Positions 1 through 9,261 are shown, counted from the stretch's first letter. The stretch: 37,832 nucleotides of DNA from an uncultured Lachnospiraceae bacterium (GCA_947626505.1 CANQSN010000014.1:1-37832), one strand, 5' to 3'. Translations and numbers: made by a program. The notes: a model not told the origin generated them from the letters alone.

Positions 1-442
1 TACTGTAGGGGGAGATGTGGAATCTGGACTTGCCATTGCGGAAATGGTGGCGTCTTTAGGTAAGCCCACTGTATCTCTGGTACTTGGAGGAAGCCATTCT
101 ATAGGCGGTCCGCTTGCTGTTTCTACGGATTATTCTTTTATTGTGCCGACAGGAACTATGATTATACATCCTGTACGCCTAAACGGAACTGTGATTGGCG
201 CGCCGCCTACGTATGAATATTTTAAGAGGATGCAGGAAAGGATTACCGGCTTTATGGCAAGCCATAGCCATGCAAAAAAGGAGAGACTTGATGAAATGAT
301 GATGAACACAGGTATGATGAGTAAGGATTTAGGAACAATTCTTGTAGGGGAGGAGGCGGTAAATGAAGGATTGATAGATGAGGTTGGAGGTATACACAAG
401 GCATACGACAAGCTAAAACAACTGATGGAGGAGCGAAAATAA
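1..442 (+). CDS. tepA: ClpP-fold serine protease, TepA-like (3' part only)
   Basis: The gene is cut by the window edge: the frame is open from base 2 (TVGGDVESG...) and the first possible internal start, at 17, lies inside a conserved ClpP-like motif. The visible 146 or so residues show GGSHSIGGP with the candidate nucleophile Ser at 98-100, and IIHPVR with the candidate catalytic His at 167-169, the order found in ClpP/TepA/SppA-fold peptidases. These are soluble or membrane-associated peptidases. TepA was named for a proposed role in protein translocation, but the role here is inferred from family only. The neighbourhood supports the call, since in Bacillus the tepA-type gene lies just upstream of spoIIIE/ftsK, and ftsK is two genes downstream here. 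The symbol is by family resemblance; a general ClpP-like annotation is the alternative. Confidence 0.8.
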   Translation, partial: TVGGDVESGLAIAEMVASLGKPTVSLVLGGSHSIGGPLAVSTDYSFIVPTGTMIIHPVRLNGTVIGAPPTYEYFKRMQERITGFMASHSHAKKERLDEMMMNTGMMSKDLGTILVGEEAVNEGLIDEVGGIHKAYDKLKQLMEERK

Positions 443-476
443 GAAAAATTTAATATTTGTATTATCACACTGGTAC

Positions 477-505
477 TTGAAAAAAGTAAGCGTTCATAGT
501 ATTAT
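477..505 (+). promoter_or_regulatory. Candidate sigma-A promoter for uppP
   Basis: TTGAAA at 477-482 and TATTAT at 500-505 are separated by 17 bp. The site lies in the 99-bp gap after the tepA-like gene, and transcription would start about 30 bases before the uppP start codon. Prediction from sequence only. Confidence 0.5.
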
Positions 506-541
506 AGCAAAGGTAAAGAATTATGAACAGGAGAGAATATT

Positions 542-1414
542 ATGACGTTACTACAAGCAATACTATTGGGGCTGGTTCAGGGATTAGCAGAATTTTTGCC
601 AATCAGCAGTTCAGGTCATTTGGTGATTTTAAAGAATATTTTTCATTTGAATACTGATATGGATAATGTATTTGATATTTTACTGCATTTTGGAACACTT
701 ATGGCTGTGTTTGTTGTATATTGGAAGGATATCAAGGAACTAATTGTCGAGGGATTTTGCATACTTGGAGGCTGGATAGGTAATTTGTTTTTGTGGATAG
801 GTAATATTTTTGGAGAAAAGGGAAAGAGACAGCCTTACAAGGCAGTGATTAATACTCCTTATAGACGCTTTGTAATGATGATTATTTTATCTACTATTCC
901 AACTGGAATACTGGGGATTTTGCTGGAAAAGGTGGTAGGAGATGCAGCGCAGCAGCTATTACTTCCCGGAGTATGTCTTCTTATTACTGCCGGATTTTTG
1001 GCTATTGCAGATAATATCAAAGGCGGTGTGAAAAACGAGGAAAATGCTACCTACAAGGATTCTCTGTTGGTTGGAGTGGTGCAGGGAATTGCCACCTTGC
1101 CCGGAATTTCACGTTCAGGAAGTACAATCGTGGCATGCCGCCTGTGCGGTTTTAAGAAGGAATTTGCCATTAAATATTCATTTATTATGTCTATTCCGGC
1201 AATATTGGGTGCAGTTGTGTTAGATATACCTAATCTTTCCGGACTGGAGTCGCCGCTGGGATATTATATTGCAGGAGTGGCAGTGGCGGCAGTGGTAGGA
1301 TTTATATGTATAAAGTTTATGCTGGTGCTGATTAAAAATAATAAGTTTAAGTTTTTCTCAGTATATTGCCTATTGGCTGGCATTTTGTCCATTATTGGTT
1401 ATTTTACAATGTAG
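542..1414 (+). CDS. uppP: Undecaprenyl-diphosphatase (BacA/UppP)
   Basis: Integral membrane phosphatase that converts undecaprenyl diphosphate to the monophosphate, recycling the lipid carrier of peptidoglycan and wall polymer synthesis. It is also linked to bacitracin resistance. The 290 residues are close to the family's usual length. The two signature stretches are present: QGLAEFLPISSSGH at residues 13-26, with the conserved Glu17 and His26, and PGISRSGST at 187-195, with Ser190 and Arg191. Hydrophobic segments span most of the chain, and a polar loop (GEKGKRQPYK) lies near residue 95. ATG start with an AGGAG site just upstream. The gene sits between the tepA-like gene and ftsK, with its own candidate promoter at 477-505. 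Confidence 0.96.
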   Translation: MTLLQAILLGLVQGLAEFLPISSSGHLVILKNIFHLNTDMDNVFDILLHFGTLMAVFVVYWKDIKELIVEGFCILGGWIGNLFLWIGNIFGEKGKRQPYKAVINTPYRRFVMMIILSTIPTGILGILLEKVVGDAAQQLLLPGVCLLITAGFLAIADNIKGGVKNEENATYKDSLLVGVVQGIATLPGISRSGSTIVACRLCGFKKEFAIKYSFIMSIPAILGAVVLDIPNLSGLESPLGYYIAGVAVAAVVGFICIKFMLVLIKNNKFKFFSVYCLLAGILSIIGYFTM

Positions 1415-1504
1415 GCTGATTTATTTATCATAGAAGGTATTGGAATCTTAAGGTTTTAATGATTTTAGCCTGTCTTGTTTATTTTAAGAAGCGGGGATGT
1501 ACAT

Positions 1505-4387
1505 ATGGCGTCAAACAAGAAAACTACTTCGTCAGGTAGTAATGGAAAGAGGAATACGGGAACAAGGAAAAAGTCGGGTAATACAGCGAAGCGAAAGACC
1601 AGTCAGGAGCGTTATTATGATGGAGTGATGATAACTGTTGCAGTTGCAGTTATGCTGTTTATTATGTGCTGTAATTTTGGATTTTGCGGTATTTTTGGGA
1701 AAGGAATTTCCACTGTGCTTTTTGGACTGTTTGGATTAGTGCAGTTTGTGATTCCGATTGCTGTCTGCGTCGGTTTAGTGATGGCAGTATATTATGATTA
1801 TAGCGGATTTATTATGCGTAAGATTACACTGAGTGTAATATTTACTCTGTTTTTATGCGCCCTTTGCCATATGGCAGTACATATTGATTGGGGTTTTGAG
1901 CAGCTTGCACAGAGCTTTGTCTACAGTAGTGACCATAGGACTGCGGGTGGCTTTTTTGGAGCTTTGATTACAGGAATGTTCTATCCGTTTTTGGCAAAAA
2001 GCGGCACATGGATTCTTGTGATTTTTGTTCTGATTATTTTATTTATATTAATTGCAGGCGCTTCTGTGATTGATATTGTAAAATCAATAACCGACTGGTA
2101 TTCACTAGATGAAGAGGAGCTGGTTGCGAGAGAGGAGTATTTAAGCAAACGCAAGGAGCGTGTGCAGGAGCAGCAAAGACAACGTAAGGATGCAAGAAAG
2201 CAAAAATATCAAGAGGCGGCTCTTAGAGAGGATGAGCAGCTTTCGGAATTAGAGTTAAAACGTTTAGAGAGAAGAAGGCAATTGGAGTCGGAGGGATTTT
2301 CCAGTCAAAATATTCGCTTAAAGGCGGGAGAAATGGAGAAGGACAAAGGATTAGTTCCGGGTAAGGCTCATACGGATAAGGTTTTGTCCGACAAGGGCCT
2401 GACAGATGGGGAAAGTACGGTTTCAAGGCGCAAGAAGAGTAAGAGGGAACAGAAAAACAAGGAGTCAGAGCTGTCTAATGATGAAATTGTACAGAATATT
2501 ACAGATATTGCAGAGCATTCCTCTGGTAAGAGAGTTGTTGTAGAGCCTAGCGGCGAGCTGCATATTACCGGTCTTGTTGGCGAAGAGAGCGATACAGGTT
2601 TAGAGAGCGCGCACGCTTTTAACGATAATCATAATATAAGACCGGATTTTGAAGAAAATATTATGCCGGTCAGTTCGTTTTTTACAGATGGGCATGGTGA
2701 AAAGAAAGAAAAGGTGACAAATACTGTCGCACAATTTGTTGCGGAAGAGGATTTGCCAAAGGAGGAAGATAATAAAGCTTCGTCACTGGAGGAGACTGCG
2801 TCTTTAGCTCAAAAGCAAACAACGAGAAGGCGGACTAAGGAAAGTGCAAGAGAGACAGCAATAGAGACAGATAAAACAGCACAGGAAATTGTGGCTGTTA
2901 AGGCGGCGCAGCAAAATACTAACTATGAAAAACCGTTACTTGAGCTGTTAAGCAGGGGCCAGAAAGTAAAAGGCAATTCTAAAGCAGAGCTTAAAGCAAC
3001 TGCTAAAAAGCTGGAAGAAACGCTTGAGAGCTTTGGCGTGCATGTAAAGGTTACAGACGTGAGCTGCGGTCCTGCGGTAACTCGTTATGAGATGCTACCA
3101 GAGCAGGGTACAAGAGTCAACAAGATAACAGGTTTGGCAGACGATATTAAGCTTAATCTTGCAGTTGCGGATATTCGTATAGAGGCTCCTATTCCGGGAA
3201 AGGCGGCTATTGGTATTGAAGTGCCTAATAAAGAGGCGGCATCTGTAGCATTTCGGGATTTGCTTGAGGACAGCGATTTTATGGAACAGGAGTCAGATTT
3301 AGCATTTGCGGTTGGAAAGGATATCGGAGGACAGGTCGTAATAAGCGACATCGGGAAAATGCCGCATGTACTTATTGCTGGAGCTACCGGCTCCGGTAAA
3401 TCCGTATGTATAAACACACTTATTATGAGCCTGCTTTATAAGGCTCACCCGGACGAAGTTAAGCTGATTATGATTGATCCTAAGGTAGTCGAGCTAAGTG
3501 TTTATAATGGTATTCCGCATTTGATGATTCCTGTGGTAACAGATCCTAAAAAGGCTAGCGGCGCTTTAAATTGGGCAGTGGCTGAGATGGACGCCCGCTA
3601 TAAAAAGTTTGCAGAGTATAATGTGAGAAACCTTGAAGGGTATAATAAGAAGATGGAGGCCCTTATTGCTAAGGGAGAGGTGCTTAATGAGGATGAGCCG
3701 CCTGCAAAGATGCCTAAGATTGTCATTATTGTAGATGAGCTGGCGGATTTGATGATGGTAGCGCATGGGGAGGTGGAGGATGCGATTGTACGCCTGTCAC
3801 AGCTTGCAAGAGCTGCAGGCATTCATTTGGTAATCGCAACACAGAGACCTTCTGTAGACGTAATTACAGGGTTGATTAAAGCAAATGTTCCATCTCGTAT
3901 TGCATTTGCAGTTTCCTCAGGTGTGGACAGCAGAACCATTTTGGATATGAACGGGGCAGAAAAGCTTTTGGGAAAGGGTGATATGCTGTTTTCGCCAAGC
4001 GGTTATCCAAAGCCTATCCGCGTACAGGGGGCGTTTATTTCGGATAAAGAGGTTGGCAGAGTAGTAGAATTCTTAAAAGCACAGGGACTTAAAGTTCAGT
4101 ATAATGATAATATAACAAGAGAGATTAACTGCGGCCCTAAGTCTTTAAGGGATGCTAATAAGGGACAGGATAGGGATGAATATTTTGAGGATGCAGGAAA
4201 GTTTATTATTGAGAAAAATAAGGCATCAATCGGTATGCTTCAAAGGGTATATAAGGTGGGCTTTAACAGGGCAGCGCGTATTATGGACCAGCTTAGCGAG
4301 GCCGGAGTAGTGGGACCGGAAGAAGGAACCAAGCCAAGACAGATTTTAATGTCTATGGAGGAGTTTGAGGCTTTTTTGAGTAAATGA
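1505..4387 (+). CDS. ftsK: DNA translocase FtsK/SpoIIIE
   Basis: Membrane-anchored hexameric DNA pump that clears chromosome DNA from the division or sporulation septum. The 960-residue protein has four to five hydrophobic segments in residues 40-210, then a long charged Lys/Glu-rich linker to about residue 470. The motor follows, with Walker A GATGSGKS at residues 626-633, Walker B IVIIVDELADLMM (Asp744, Glu745), and a typical RecA-like stretch containing ATQRPSVDVITG. The last 65 residues form the gamma winged helix that reads KOPS/SRS-type polarity sequences (KASIGMLQRVYKVGFNRAAR). The frame is open further upstream and offers a TTG at 1475, but GGGGAT at 1493-1498 is correctly spaced only for the ATG at 1505. 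Whether it acts as FtsK or SpoIIIE cannot be told from sequence. Confidence 0.96.
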   Translation: MASNKKTTSSGSNGKRNTGTRKKSGNTAKRKTSQERYYDGVMITVAVAVMLFIMCCNFGFCGIFGKGISTVLFGLFGLVQFVIPIAVCVGLVMAVYYDYSGFIMRKITLSVIFTLFLCALCHMAVHIDWGFEQLAQSFVYSSDHRTAGGFFGALITGMFYPFLAKSGTWILVIFVLIILFILIAGASVIDIVKSITDWYSLDEEELVAREEYLSKRKERVQEQQRQRKDARKQKYQEAALREDEQLSELELKRLERRRQLESEGFSSQNIRLKAGEMEKDKGLVPGKAHTDKVLSDKGLTDGESTVSRRKKSKREQKNKESELSNDEIVQNITDIAEHSSGKRVVVEPSGELHITGLVGEESDTGLESAHAFNDNHNIRPDFEENIMPVSSFFTDGHGEKKEKVTNTVAQFVAEEDLPKEEDNKASSLEETASLAQKQTTRRRTKESARETAIETDKTAQEIVAVKAAQQNTNYEKPLLELLSRGQKVKGNSKAELKATAKKLEETLESFGVHVKVTDVSCGPAVTRYEMLPEQGTRVNKITGLADDIKLNLAVADIRIEAPIPGKAAIGIEVPNKEAASVAFRDLLEDSDFMEQESDLAFAVGKDIGGQVVISDIGKMPHVLIAGATGSGKSVCINTLIMSLLYKAHPDEVKLIMIDPKVVELSVYNGIPHLMIPVVTDPKKASGALNWAVAEMDARYKKFAEYNVRNLEGYNKKMEALIAKGEVLNEDEPPAKMPKIVIIVDELADLMMVAHGEVEDAIVRLSQLARAAGIHLVIATQRPSVDVITGLIKANVPSRIAFAVSSGVDSRTILDMNGAEKLLGKGDMLFSPSGYPKPIRVQGAFISDKEVGRVVEFLKAQGLKVQYNDNITREINCGPKSLRDANKGQDRDEYFEDAGKFIIEKNKASIGMLQRVYKVGFNRAARIMDQLSEAGVVGPEEGTKPRQILMSMEEFEAFLSK

Positions 4388-4457
4388 TAAAAAGAGTTTT
4401 TCAGAATATATTGCTATTATTGGCATAGTTTAACGGGATATATTTAGGAGGTTTTAT

Positions 4458-4931
4458 ATGGCTGAAAATAATTTTGATTCAAAAAAGACTGTGCATACTA
4501 AAGGGAACAATAGGCAGGCCGGAGCAGGGAAGGAGCAAACCGGTAAGACTGCTAACCATAAGAGTGGGGCTCATTCGTATAAGCCGCAGAACACTAAAAA
4601 ATATGTTGCAGCTTCATTGCTTGGCAACCTTATTTTTGGCGCAATGGGCATTGGAATTGGTTTTTTATTTTTTTTGGCTGAAGTTATATTTACCGGTTCA
4701 GTGGGCTTTAATATTTTGATTTTCGTATGCAGCGCCATAATTATTGTTATTTATCTTTATATCATACTTATGGCAAACAAATGGCTTGTAAAGAAATGTT
4801 CTGATAAGAAAAGCAAGAGAACAGATAAGAATAGACTGTTTTGGAGTATGCTGTATGTGAGCTGTATAATGATGGTTAGTTTTGCATACTCTTTTTTAAG
4901 GGCGGCAATATCAGCTAATTTCATTGATTAA
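4458..4931 (+). CDS. Small membrane protein of unknown function
   Basis: A 157-residue protein not recognised as a named family. The first 50 residues are polar, rich in Lys, Gly, Asn and Gln, with no signal peptide, so this end is probably cytoplasmic. Three hydrophobic segments follow at roughly residues 52-77, 80-110 and 128-150, with a basic loop (KKCSDKKSKRTDKN) before the last. The start is firm: TTAGGAGG sits seven bases before the ATG. It lies 70 bp behind ftsK on the same strand and may be co-transcribed with it. No catalytic motif is visible. An overlapping frame from 4474 codes only for a shadow. Confidence 0.75.
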   Translation: MAENNFDSKKTVHTKGNNRQAGAGKEQTGKTANHKSGAHSYKPQNTKKYVAASLLGNLIFGAMGIGIGFLFFLAEVIFTGSVGFNILIFVCSAIIIVIYLYIILMANKWLVKKCSDKKSKRTDKNRLFWSMLYVSCIMMVSFAYSFLRAAISANFID

Positions 4932-4970
4932 TAATAACGAGGAAAGCGCCGACGACGCTTGCGCCGGTAA

Positions 4971-5001
4971 GCATTTGACGAGTATACCCATCAAGATGGT
5001 A
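4971..5001 (+). promoter_or_regulatory. Weak candidate promoter antisense to the zinc-finger gene
   Basis: TTGACG at about 4976-4981 is followed 19 bp later by a perfect TATAAT at about 5001-5006, in the gap between two convergent genes. The spacer contains an imperfect inverted repeat (TATACCCATC / GATGGTATA). If active, it would produce RNA antisense to the small gene at 5055-5303. The long spacer makes this uncertain. Confidence 0.25.
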
Positions 5002-5054
5002 TAATGATAAGCGGATTAAGAAGATTTATTCATAAGCCGAAGAATCATAGTGCG

Positions 5055-5303
5055 TTAAGGCAACTGTTCAAAGCTTCCATGGCTTTTTAACAGTTGTCCG
5101 TTTTCTAGGAATGTAAGCACATCATAGGCGGGAATGTTAAGGGCGTTAGCAATTTGTACAGCGTTGCTGTTGGGATATTGCTTCAAATAGGATACAATTC
5201 TGTCATACATTTCATCAGCAATTTTTTCACAATCCTTACAAATATTGGTTGCTCTGCGGCTATAAAACGAGAAACCGCATATGCGGCAGGTATTCATTTT
5301 CAT
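5055..5303 (-). CDS. Small zinc-finger / HTH protein, YvyF-like
   Basis: An 82-residue protein. The N-terminus carries a two-pair cysteine zinc site (CRIC at residues 6-9 and CKDC at 22-25). The rest looks like a helical DNA-binding domain: a VSYLKQYPNSNAVQIANAL helix-turn-helix pattern followed by PAYDVLTFLENGQL. This order resembles the flagellar-operon protein YvyF found next to flgM in Bacillus and Clostridia. Here it stands alone, so a flagellar regulatory role is inference from resemblance. A longer frame to 5333 exists through a TTG, but GGAGG at 5310-5314 sits correctly only for the ATG at 5301-5303. The last codons contain a perfect 8-bp inverted repeat (5061-5068 / 5089-5096). Confidence 0.75.
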   Translation of the reverse strand: MKMNTCRICGFSFYSRRATNICKDCEKIADEMYDRIVSYLKQYPNSNAVQIANALNIPAYDVLTFLENGQLLKSHGSFEQLP

Positions 5304-5607
5304 ATTTTTCCTCCAAATTATAAAATTAAACAAGTATGGCGCTTAAATCTGGTAAAGGTTATAAAGTCCTCTGATAAACGCTCCGTTACAAAAATAGATT
5401 GTCTTAATATAGTGTAATAAATATTTAATATTTCGTCAAAGGTAAATTATAAAAAATTCAATCCTTGCGGTTAAAGTTTTTGTTAATAAAATTGACTAAA
5501 ATATTTAGATATTATATAATTATATATGGTAATCAAGTCTTTCGATAGCGATTATGGTTATATTAAAAGATTTGAGAATTTTTAATTTTAAAGAAAGGGT
5601 GGACGTT
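5304..5607. other. 304-bp divergent intergenic region
   Basis: AT-rich spacer between the zinc-finger gene and the PepSY gene. It contains the strong plus-strand promoter at 5492-5520. No clear promoter for the minus-strand gene, no RNA gene and no convincing reading frame were found. Confidence 0.6.
5492..5520 (+). promoter_or_regulatory. Near-consensus sigma-A promoter for the PepSY protein
   Basis: TTGACT at 5492-5497, a 17-bp spacer and TATAAT at 5515-5520. This is one of the best promoter matches in the window. The start site would fall near 5527, giving a leader of about 80 bases before the ATG at 5608. Confidence 0.75.
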
Positions 5608-6120
5608 ATGAAAAAAATATCTATGAAAACAACTATTTGCATTATGTTATTTGTTACAAGCTTTCTGATGTTAAGCTTTACAACTGCCAATGCCGGACAG
5701 ATTAAGAACAGAAGCCAGGCTAAGGCGGCTGCGTTAAAGAAAGTACCATCCGCTACGGTGATGGAGATTGACACAGATAACGAATATGGAAAACTTATAT
5801 ATGAAGTGGAACTTTACAAGGCGGGTAAGGAATATAATTTGACATACCTTGCGTCTAATGGCAAATTGCTGGAGTATAGCTGGGAGATTAAAAATATTTC
5901 CAACGCCGGCAGTAACAAAAAGAGCCTTACTAAGACGCAGATTAAGAAAAAAGCGTTAAATAAAGTAAAAAATGCAACTGTTAAGAGCGTATTTTTAACG
6001 TATGACGACGGAATAGAACAGTACGAGGTTAAGCTCAAGAAGGGCAATAAAAAATACGATTTAGTATATAACAGCAAAACAGGTAAGCTGTTAGAATATG
6101 ACTGGGAGATATTTAAATAA
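5608..6120 (+). CDS. Secreted tandem PepSY-domain protein
   Basis: A 170-residue exported protein. Residues 1-32 form a signal peptide with a Lys-rich start, a hydrophobic core and a likely cleavage site after ANA. Two PepSY-like modules follow, at about 35-97 and 107-170. Each has a helix beginning with Q-(A/I)-K-x-(K/A)-A-L-x-K-V, then beta strands ending in the near-identical tails GKLLEYSWEI and GKLLEYDWEI, which suggests an internal duplication. PepSY domains are often linked to protease inhibition or surface regulation; the partner here is unknown. GGGTGG before the ATG at 5608 fixes the start rather than the upstream in-frame codon at 5554. The gene has its own promoter and a terminator hairpin, so it is probably monocistronic. 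Confidence 0.85.
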   Translation: MKKISMKTTICIMLFVTSFLMLSFTTANAGQIKNRSQAKAAALKKVPSATVMEIDTDNEYGKLIYEVELYKAGKEYNLTYLASNGKLLEYSWEIKNISNAGSNKKSLTKTQIKKKALNKVKNATVKSVFLTYDDGIEQYEVKLKKGNKKYDLVYNSKTGKLLEYDWEIFK

Positions 6121-6154
6121 TAATATAACTCTACAGAATTAAATAAATTATTTT

Positions 6155-6178
6155 GTGCTCTTCCTTGTAGGAAGAGTA
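6155..6178 (+). terminator. Hairpin terminator of the PepSY gene
   Basis: GTGCTCTTCC, loop TTGTA, GGAAGAGTAC: a 10-bp stem with one G-U pair, followed by a weak T-rich run. It lies about 35 bases after the PepSY stop codon. The candidate leuS -35 overlaps its loop. Confidence 0.6.
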
Positions 6179-6193
6179 CATTTATGTTATACT
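6165..6193 (+). promoter_or_regulatory. Candidate promoter for leuS
   Basis: TTGTAG at 6165-6170, a 17-bp spacer and TATACT at 6188-6193, giving a very short leader before the ATG at 6230. This leaves no room for the T-box leader often found upstream of aminoacyl-tRNA synthetase genes in Firmicutes. Confidence 0.45.
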
Positions 6194-6229
6194 ACACGTT
6201 GGATTTTTATGTTTTAGGAGGAATTTGGT

Positions 6230-8659
6230 ATGGCAGGAAAGGTACCATATAATCACAATGTCATCGAGAAGAAGTGGCGTAAAAGGTGGAAGGAAAACCC
6301 TATTAACGTAGAGGGGGATAAGGAGAAATATTACTGTCTTGACATGTTTCCATATCCGTCAGGCAATGGTCTTCATGTAGGACACTGGAGAGGGTATGTC
6401 ATATCTGATGTGTGGAGCCGCTATAAGATGCTTCAGGGATATTATCTTATTCACCCAATGGGGTGGGATGCATTTGGACTGCCGGCAGAGAACTATGCGA
6501 TTAAAAATGGGGTGCACCCAAGCATTTCCACAGCAGAGAATGTAAAGAATATTAAGCGTCAGATAAACGAGATTGCCGCAATATATGATTGGGACAGAGA
6601 GGTTAATACAACTGATCCTGATTATTATAAGTGGACACAGTGGATATTTGTGAAAATGTTCAAGGAAGGACTTGCCTACGAGAAGGAGATGCCGATTAAC
6701 TGGTGTCCTTCATGTAAGACAGGCCTTGCAAATGAAGAAGTTGTGGATGGTAAATGCGAGCGTTGCGGGGCAGAGGTTACTAAGAAAAATCTACGCCAGT
6801 GGATGCTTAAGATTACTGCATATGCAGATAGGCTGTTAGCAGATTTAGATAAATTAGACTGGCCTGAGAAGGTTAAGAAAATGCAGACTGACTGGATTGG
6901 TAAATCTTATGGCGCCGAGGTAGATTTCAAGGTAGATGGAAGAGATGAAACCATTACCGTTTATACTACACGTCCTGATACTCTCTGGGGTGCAACCTTT
7001 ATGGTGCTTGCACCGGAACATGAGCTTTCAGCTTCACTTGCTACACCTGAAACTAAGGAAGCAGTGGATAAGTATATCTATGAGGCTTCTATGAAGTCAA
7101 ATGTTGACCGTATGCAGGATAAAGAGAAGACCGGTGTATTTACCGGTTCCTATGCAATAAATCCGTTAAATGGTAAGAAAACCCCCATATGGCTATCTGA
7201 TTACGTACTGGCTGATTATGGTACCGGTGCAATTATGTGTGTGCCGGCGCATGATGACAGGGATTTTGAATTTGCAAAGAAGTTTGGGCTTCCGATTGTA
7301 CAGGTTATTGCCAAGGATGGCAAAGAGATTGAAAATATGACTGAAGCATATACAGAGGCGGCGGGAACAATGATTAATTCAGGAGACTGGAACGGTATGG
7401 AGTCGGCTGTACTCAAAAAAGAAGCTCCCGCTATGATTGAGGCAAAGGGTTATGGTAAAAAGACTACGAATTACAAGCTTCGCGACTGGGTATTTTCCCG
7501 TCAGCGTTATTGGGGAGAGCCTATTCCGATTGTACATTGTCCTGATTGCGGACCTGTGGCAGTACCGGAGGAGGAGCTGCCGGTATTGCTGCCTGATGTG
7601 GAGAAATATGAGCCTACGGGAACAGGTGAATCACCATTGGCTGCCATTGATTCATGGGTTAATACTACGTGTCCTTGCTGTGGTAAGCCCGCAAAGAGGG
7701 AGACAAATACTATGCCGCAGTGGGCGGGCTCCTCATGGTATTTCCTGCGATATGTGGACAACAAGAATTCTGATGAGCTTGTAAATCGTGAGAAAGCGGA
7801 TAAGTATCTGCCTGTTGACATGTATATCGGAGGAGTGGAACATGCAGTGCTGCATTTGCTTTATTCGCGTTTCTATACAAAATTTTTAAATGATATTGGG
7901 GTTATAGATTTTGATGAACCATTTAAGAAGCTGTTCAATCAGGGAATGGTTTGTGGACGCGACAGGGAAACAGGAGCTGCTACGAAGATGAGCAAGTCGC
8001 TTGGCAATATTGTATCGCCGGATGATATTGTAAGGGATTACGGTTGTGATTCCCTGCGTTTATATGAGCTTTTTATAGGACCGCCTGAGCTTGATTCTAT
8101 CTGGGATGACAGAGGAATGGAGGGAATATACCGTTTCCTTAATCGTCTGTGGAATATGTTTACAGAAAACAAGGACAGGGATGTGGCAGTTACTAAAGAG
8201 CTTGAGAAGATACGCAACAAGATGGTTTATGACATTACCACAAGATTGGAGCAGTTCAGTTTGAATACAGTGGTGTCTGGTTTTATGGAGGTCAACAATA
8301 AGCTTGTTGAGCTTACAAAGACAACCGGTGTTGACAAAGAAACTTTAAAGACGCTTACTATTTTGCTGGCGCCATTTGCACCTCATATAGGAGAAGAAAT
8401 GTGGGAACAACTGGGAGGAACGGATTCAGTGTTCCACCAGACTTGGCCGACCTATGATGAAAGCAAGATGGCAGACGATGAGAAGGAGATTGCAGTACAG
8501 ATTAACGGAAAGACAAGAGGTACTGTTACGGTTAGCGTGGATGCTGAAAAGGATGCTGTTCTTGCTGCTGCAAAGGAAGTGGTGAAGGATAAGCTTATTG
8601 GCAATATCGTAAAGGAGATATATGTTCCGGGCAGAATTGTTAATATTGTAATGAAATAA
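6230..8659 (+). CDS. leuS: Leucyl-tRNA synthetase
   Basis: Class I aminoacyl-tRNA synthetase that charges tRNA-Leu with leucine and edits mischarged tRNA. At 809 residues it matches the bacterial family. The HIGH motif appears as HVGH at residues 49-52, within the stretch beginning PYPSGNGLH. The KMSKS motif is exact at residues 586-590. A four-cysteine zinc site (CPSC...CERC) lies near residues 160-180. The CP1 editing domain is marked by [12 protein letters not shown], and the C-terminal anticodon-binding domain is complete. The start has an ideal TTAGGAGG site. The gene ends into the strong shared terminator at 8715-8756. Confidence 0.98.
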   Translation: MAGKVPYNHNVIEKKWRKRWKENPINVEGDKEKYYCLDMFPYPSGNGLHVGHWRGYVISDVWSRYKMLQGYYLIHPMGWDAFGLPAENYAIKNGVHPSISTAENVKNIKRQINEIAAIYDWDREVNTTDPDYYKWTQWIFVKMFKEGLAYEKEMPINWCPSCKTGLANEEVVDGKCERCGAEVTKKNLRQWMLKITAYADRLLADLDKLDWPEKVKKMQTDWIGKSYGAEVDFKVDGRDETITVYTTRPDTLWGATFMVLAPEHELSASLATPETKEAVDKYIYEASMKSNVDRMQDKEKTGVFTGSYAINPLNGKKTPIWLSDYVLADYGTGAIMCVPAHDDRDFEFAKKFGLPIVQVIAKDGKEIENMTEAYTEAAGTMINSGDWNGMESAVLKKEAPAMIEAKGYGKKTTNYKLRDWVFSRQRYWGEPIPIVHCPDCGPVAVPEEELPVLLPDVEKYEPTGTGESPLAAIDSWVNTTCPCCGKPAKRETNTMPQWAGSSWYFLRYVDNKNSDELVNREKADKYLPVDMYIGGVEHAVLHLLYSRFYTKFLNDIGVIDFDEPFKKLFNQGMVCGRDRETGAATKMSKSLGNIVSPDDIVRDYGCDSLRLYELFIGPPELDSIWDDRGMEGIYRFLNRLWNMFTENKDRDVAVTKELEKIRNKMVYDITTRLEQFSLNTVVSGFMEVNNKLVELTKTTGVDKETLKTLTILLAPFAPHIGEEMWEQLGGTDSVFHQTWPTYDESKMADDEKEIAVQINGKTRGTVTVSVDAEKDAVLAAAKEVVKDKLIGNIVKEIYVPGRIVNIVMK

Positions 8660-8714
8660 ATTAATTATCTGCGGCAGGTACACAATTAGTATTTTCGATA
8701 TAAAACAAAATAAA

Positions 8715-8756
8715 ACAAAGCGTAGGCAGTGGTGGCACTGCCTACGCTTTGTTTTT
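8715..8756. terminator. Bidirectional terminator between leuS and the DUF1292 gene
   Basis: Perfect 16-bp stem: the arm at 8715-8730 pairs with 8737-8752 around the loop GGTGGC, followed by a T run on the plus strand and preceded by an A-rich run that serves the minus strand. The T run overlaps the stop codon of the minus-strand gene. Confidence 0.93.
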
Positions 8757-9063
8757 AGTCTAAATTATTGAATTCCTGCTCATCAAGAATGGCATCGAAG
8801 GCTTCTGATACAGCCTCAAATTCTTCATCACTCTCAATGTTCTTTAAATCAACATCATCCCCGTCTAATTCCTTGTAGCGGTATAGGAAAATCTCTCCAT
8901 CTTCATCCTCGTTATTAAGGTCATCCATAGAAATAAGCGCAGCATAATCACCATCATAACCCTCTACAGGAAACACAGACAGAACAGCACATTCCATCTC
9001 GGTGTCATCCTCAAGCGTAAGCGTAAGCACCGGCGCTTCAATCTCAAATTCATTGTTATCCAT
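8755..9063 (-). CDS. DUF1292 family acidic protein
   Basis: A 102-residue, strongly acidic protein matching the DUF1292 pattern common in Firmicutes: an early beta-rich part (LTLTLEDDTEMECAVLSVF), the motif DYAALISMDD, then EIFLYRYKE and an acidic helical tail ending in FDAILDE. It has no signal peptide or membrane segment, so it is cytosolic; the molecular function is unknown. In many Firmicutes the family sits beside alaS/yrrK-type housekeeping genes, whereas here it is alone, convergent with leuS. The ATG is preceded by AGAGAGGAAA. A good promoter lies at 9118-9146. Confidence 0.88.
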   Translation of the reverse strand: MDNNEFEIEAPVLTLTLEDDTEMECAVLSVFPVEGYDGDYAALISMDDLNNEDEDGEIFLYRYKELDGDDVDLKNIESDEEFEAVSEAFDAILDEQEFNNLD

Positions 9064-9117
9064 AATTTTTCCTCTCTTTCATTGGATGGTATTGCTTAAG
9101 TAAAAGCCTGTTAATAC

Positions 9118-9146
9118 ATTATACTTTATAGGTTATAGAATAGCAA
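9118..9146 (-). promoter_or_regulatory. Sigma-A promoter for the DUF1292 gene
   Basis: Read on the minus strand: TTGCTA (9141-9146), a 17-bp spacer and TATAAT (9118-9123). The start codon is about 55 bases downstream. Its spacer contains one copy of the 11-bp repeat GTTATAGAATA (9132-9142) that recurs at 9284-9294. Confidence 0.65.
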
Positions 9147-9177
9147 TCAAAAACTGTAATAAATATAGGTATTTATT

Positions 9178-9198
9178 TGTTTAAATGATGTTTAAACA
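9178..9198. repeat. Inverted repeat in a divergent intergenic region
   Basis: TGTTTAAA, loop TGATG, TTTAAACA: an 8-bp perfect inverted repeat between the divergent DUF1292 and antiporter genes. It is AT-rich and could be an operator or chance. Confidence 0.35.
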
Positions 9199-9261
9199 TA
9201 GCGGTTACACAGTATTTGATAAAAAATATTTAGTGGTGAAGTTCATTCAAACGATAACTTT

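Noticed and set aside
1475-1504. TTG start for ftsK at 1475
   Set aside because: No ribosome binding site precedes it, while GGGGAT is well placed for the ATG at 1505.
4932-4995. Readable frame after the small membrane protein that might be a frameshifted C-terminus
   Set aside because: The frame codes about 25 residues with no recognisable similarity and no start; the upstream gene has a natural stop followed by further stops.
6121-6229. T-box leader before leuS
   Set aside because: The gap is about 110 bases and holds a terminator hairpin for the previous gene. No specifier-loop or T-box sequence was seen.
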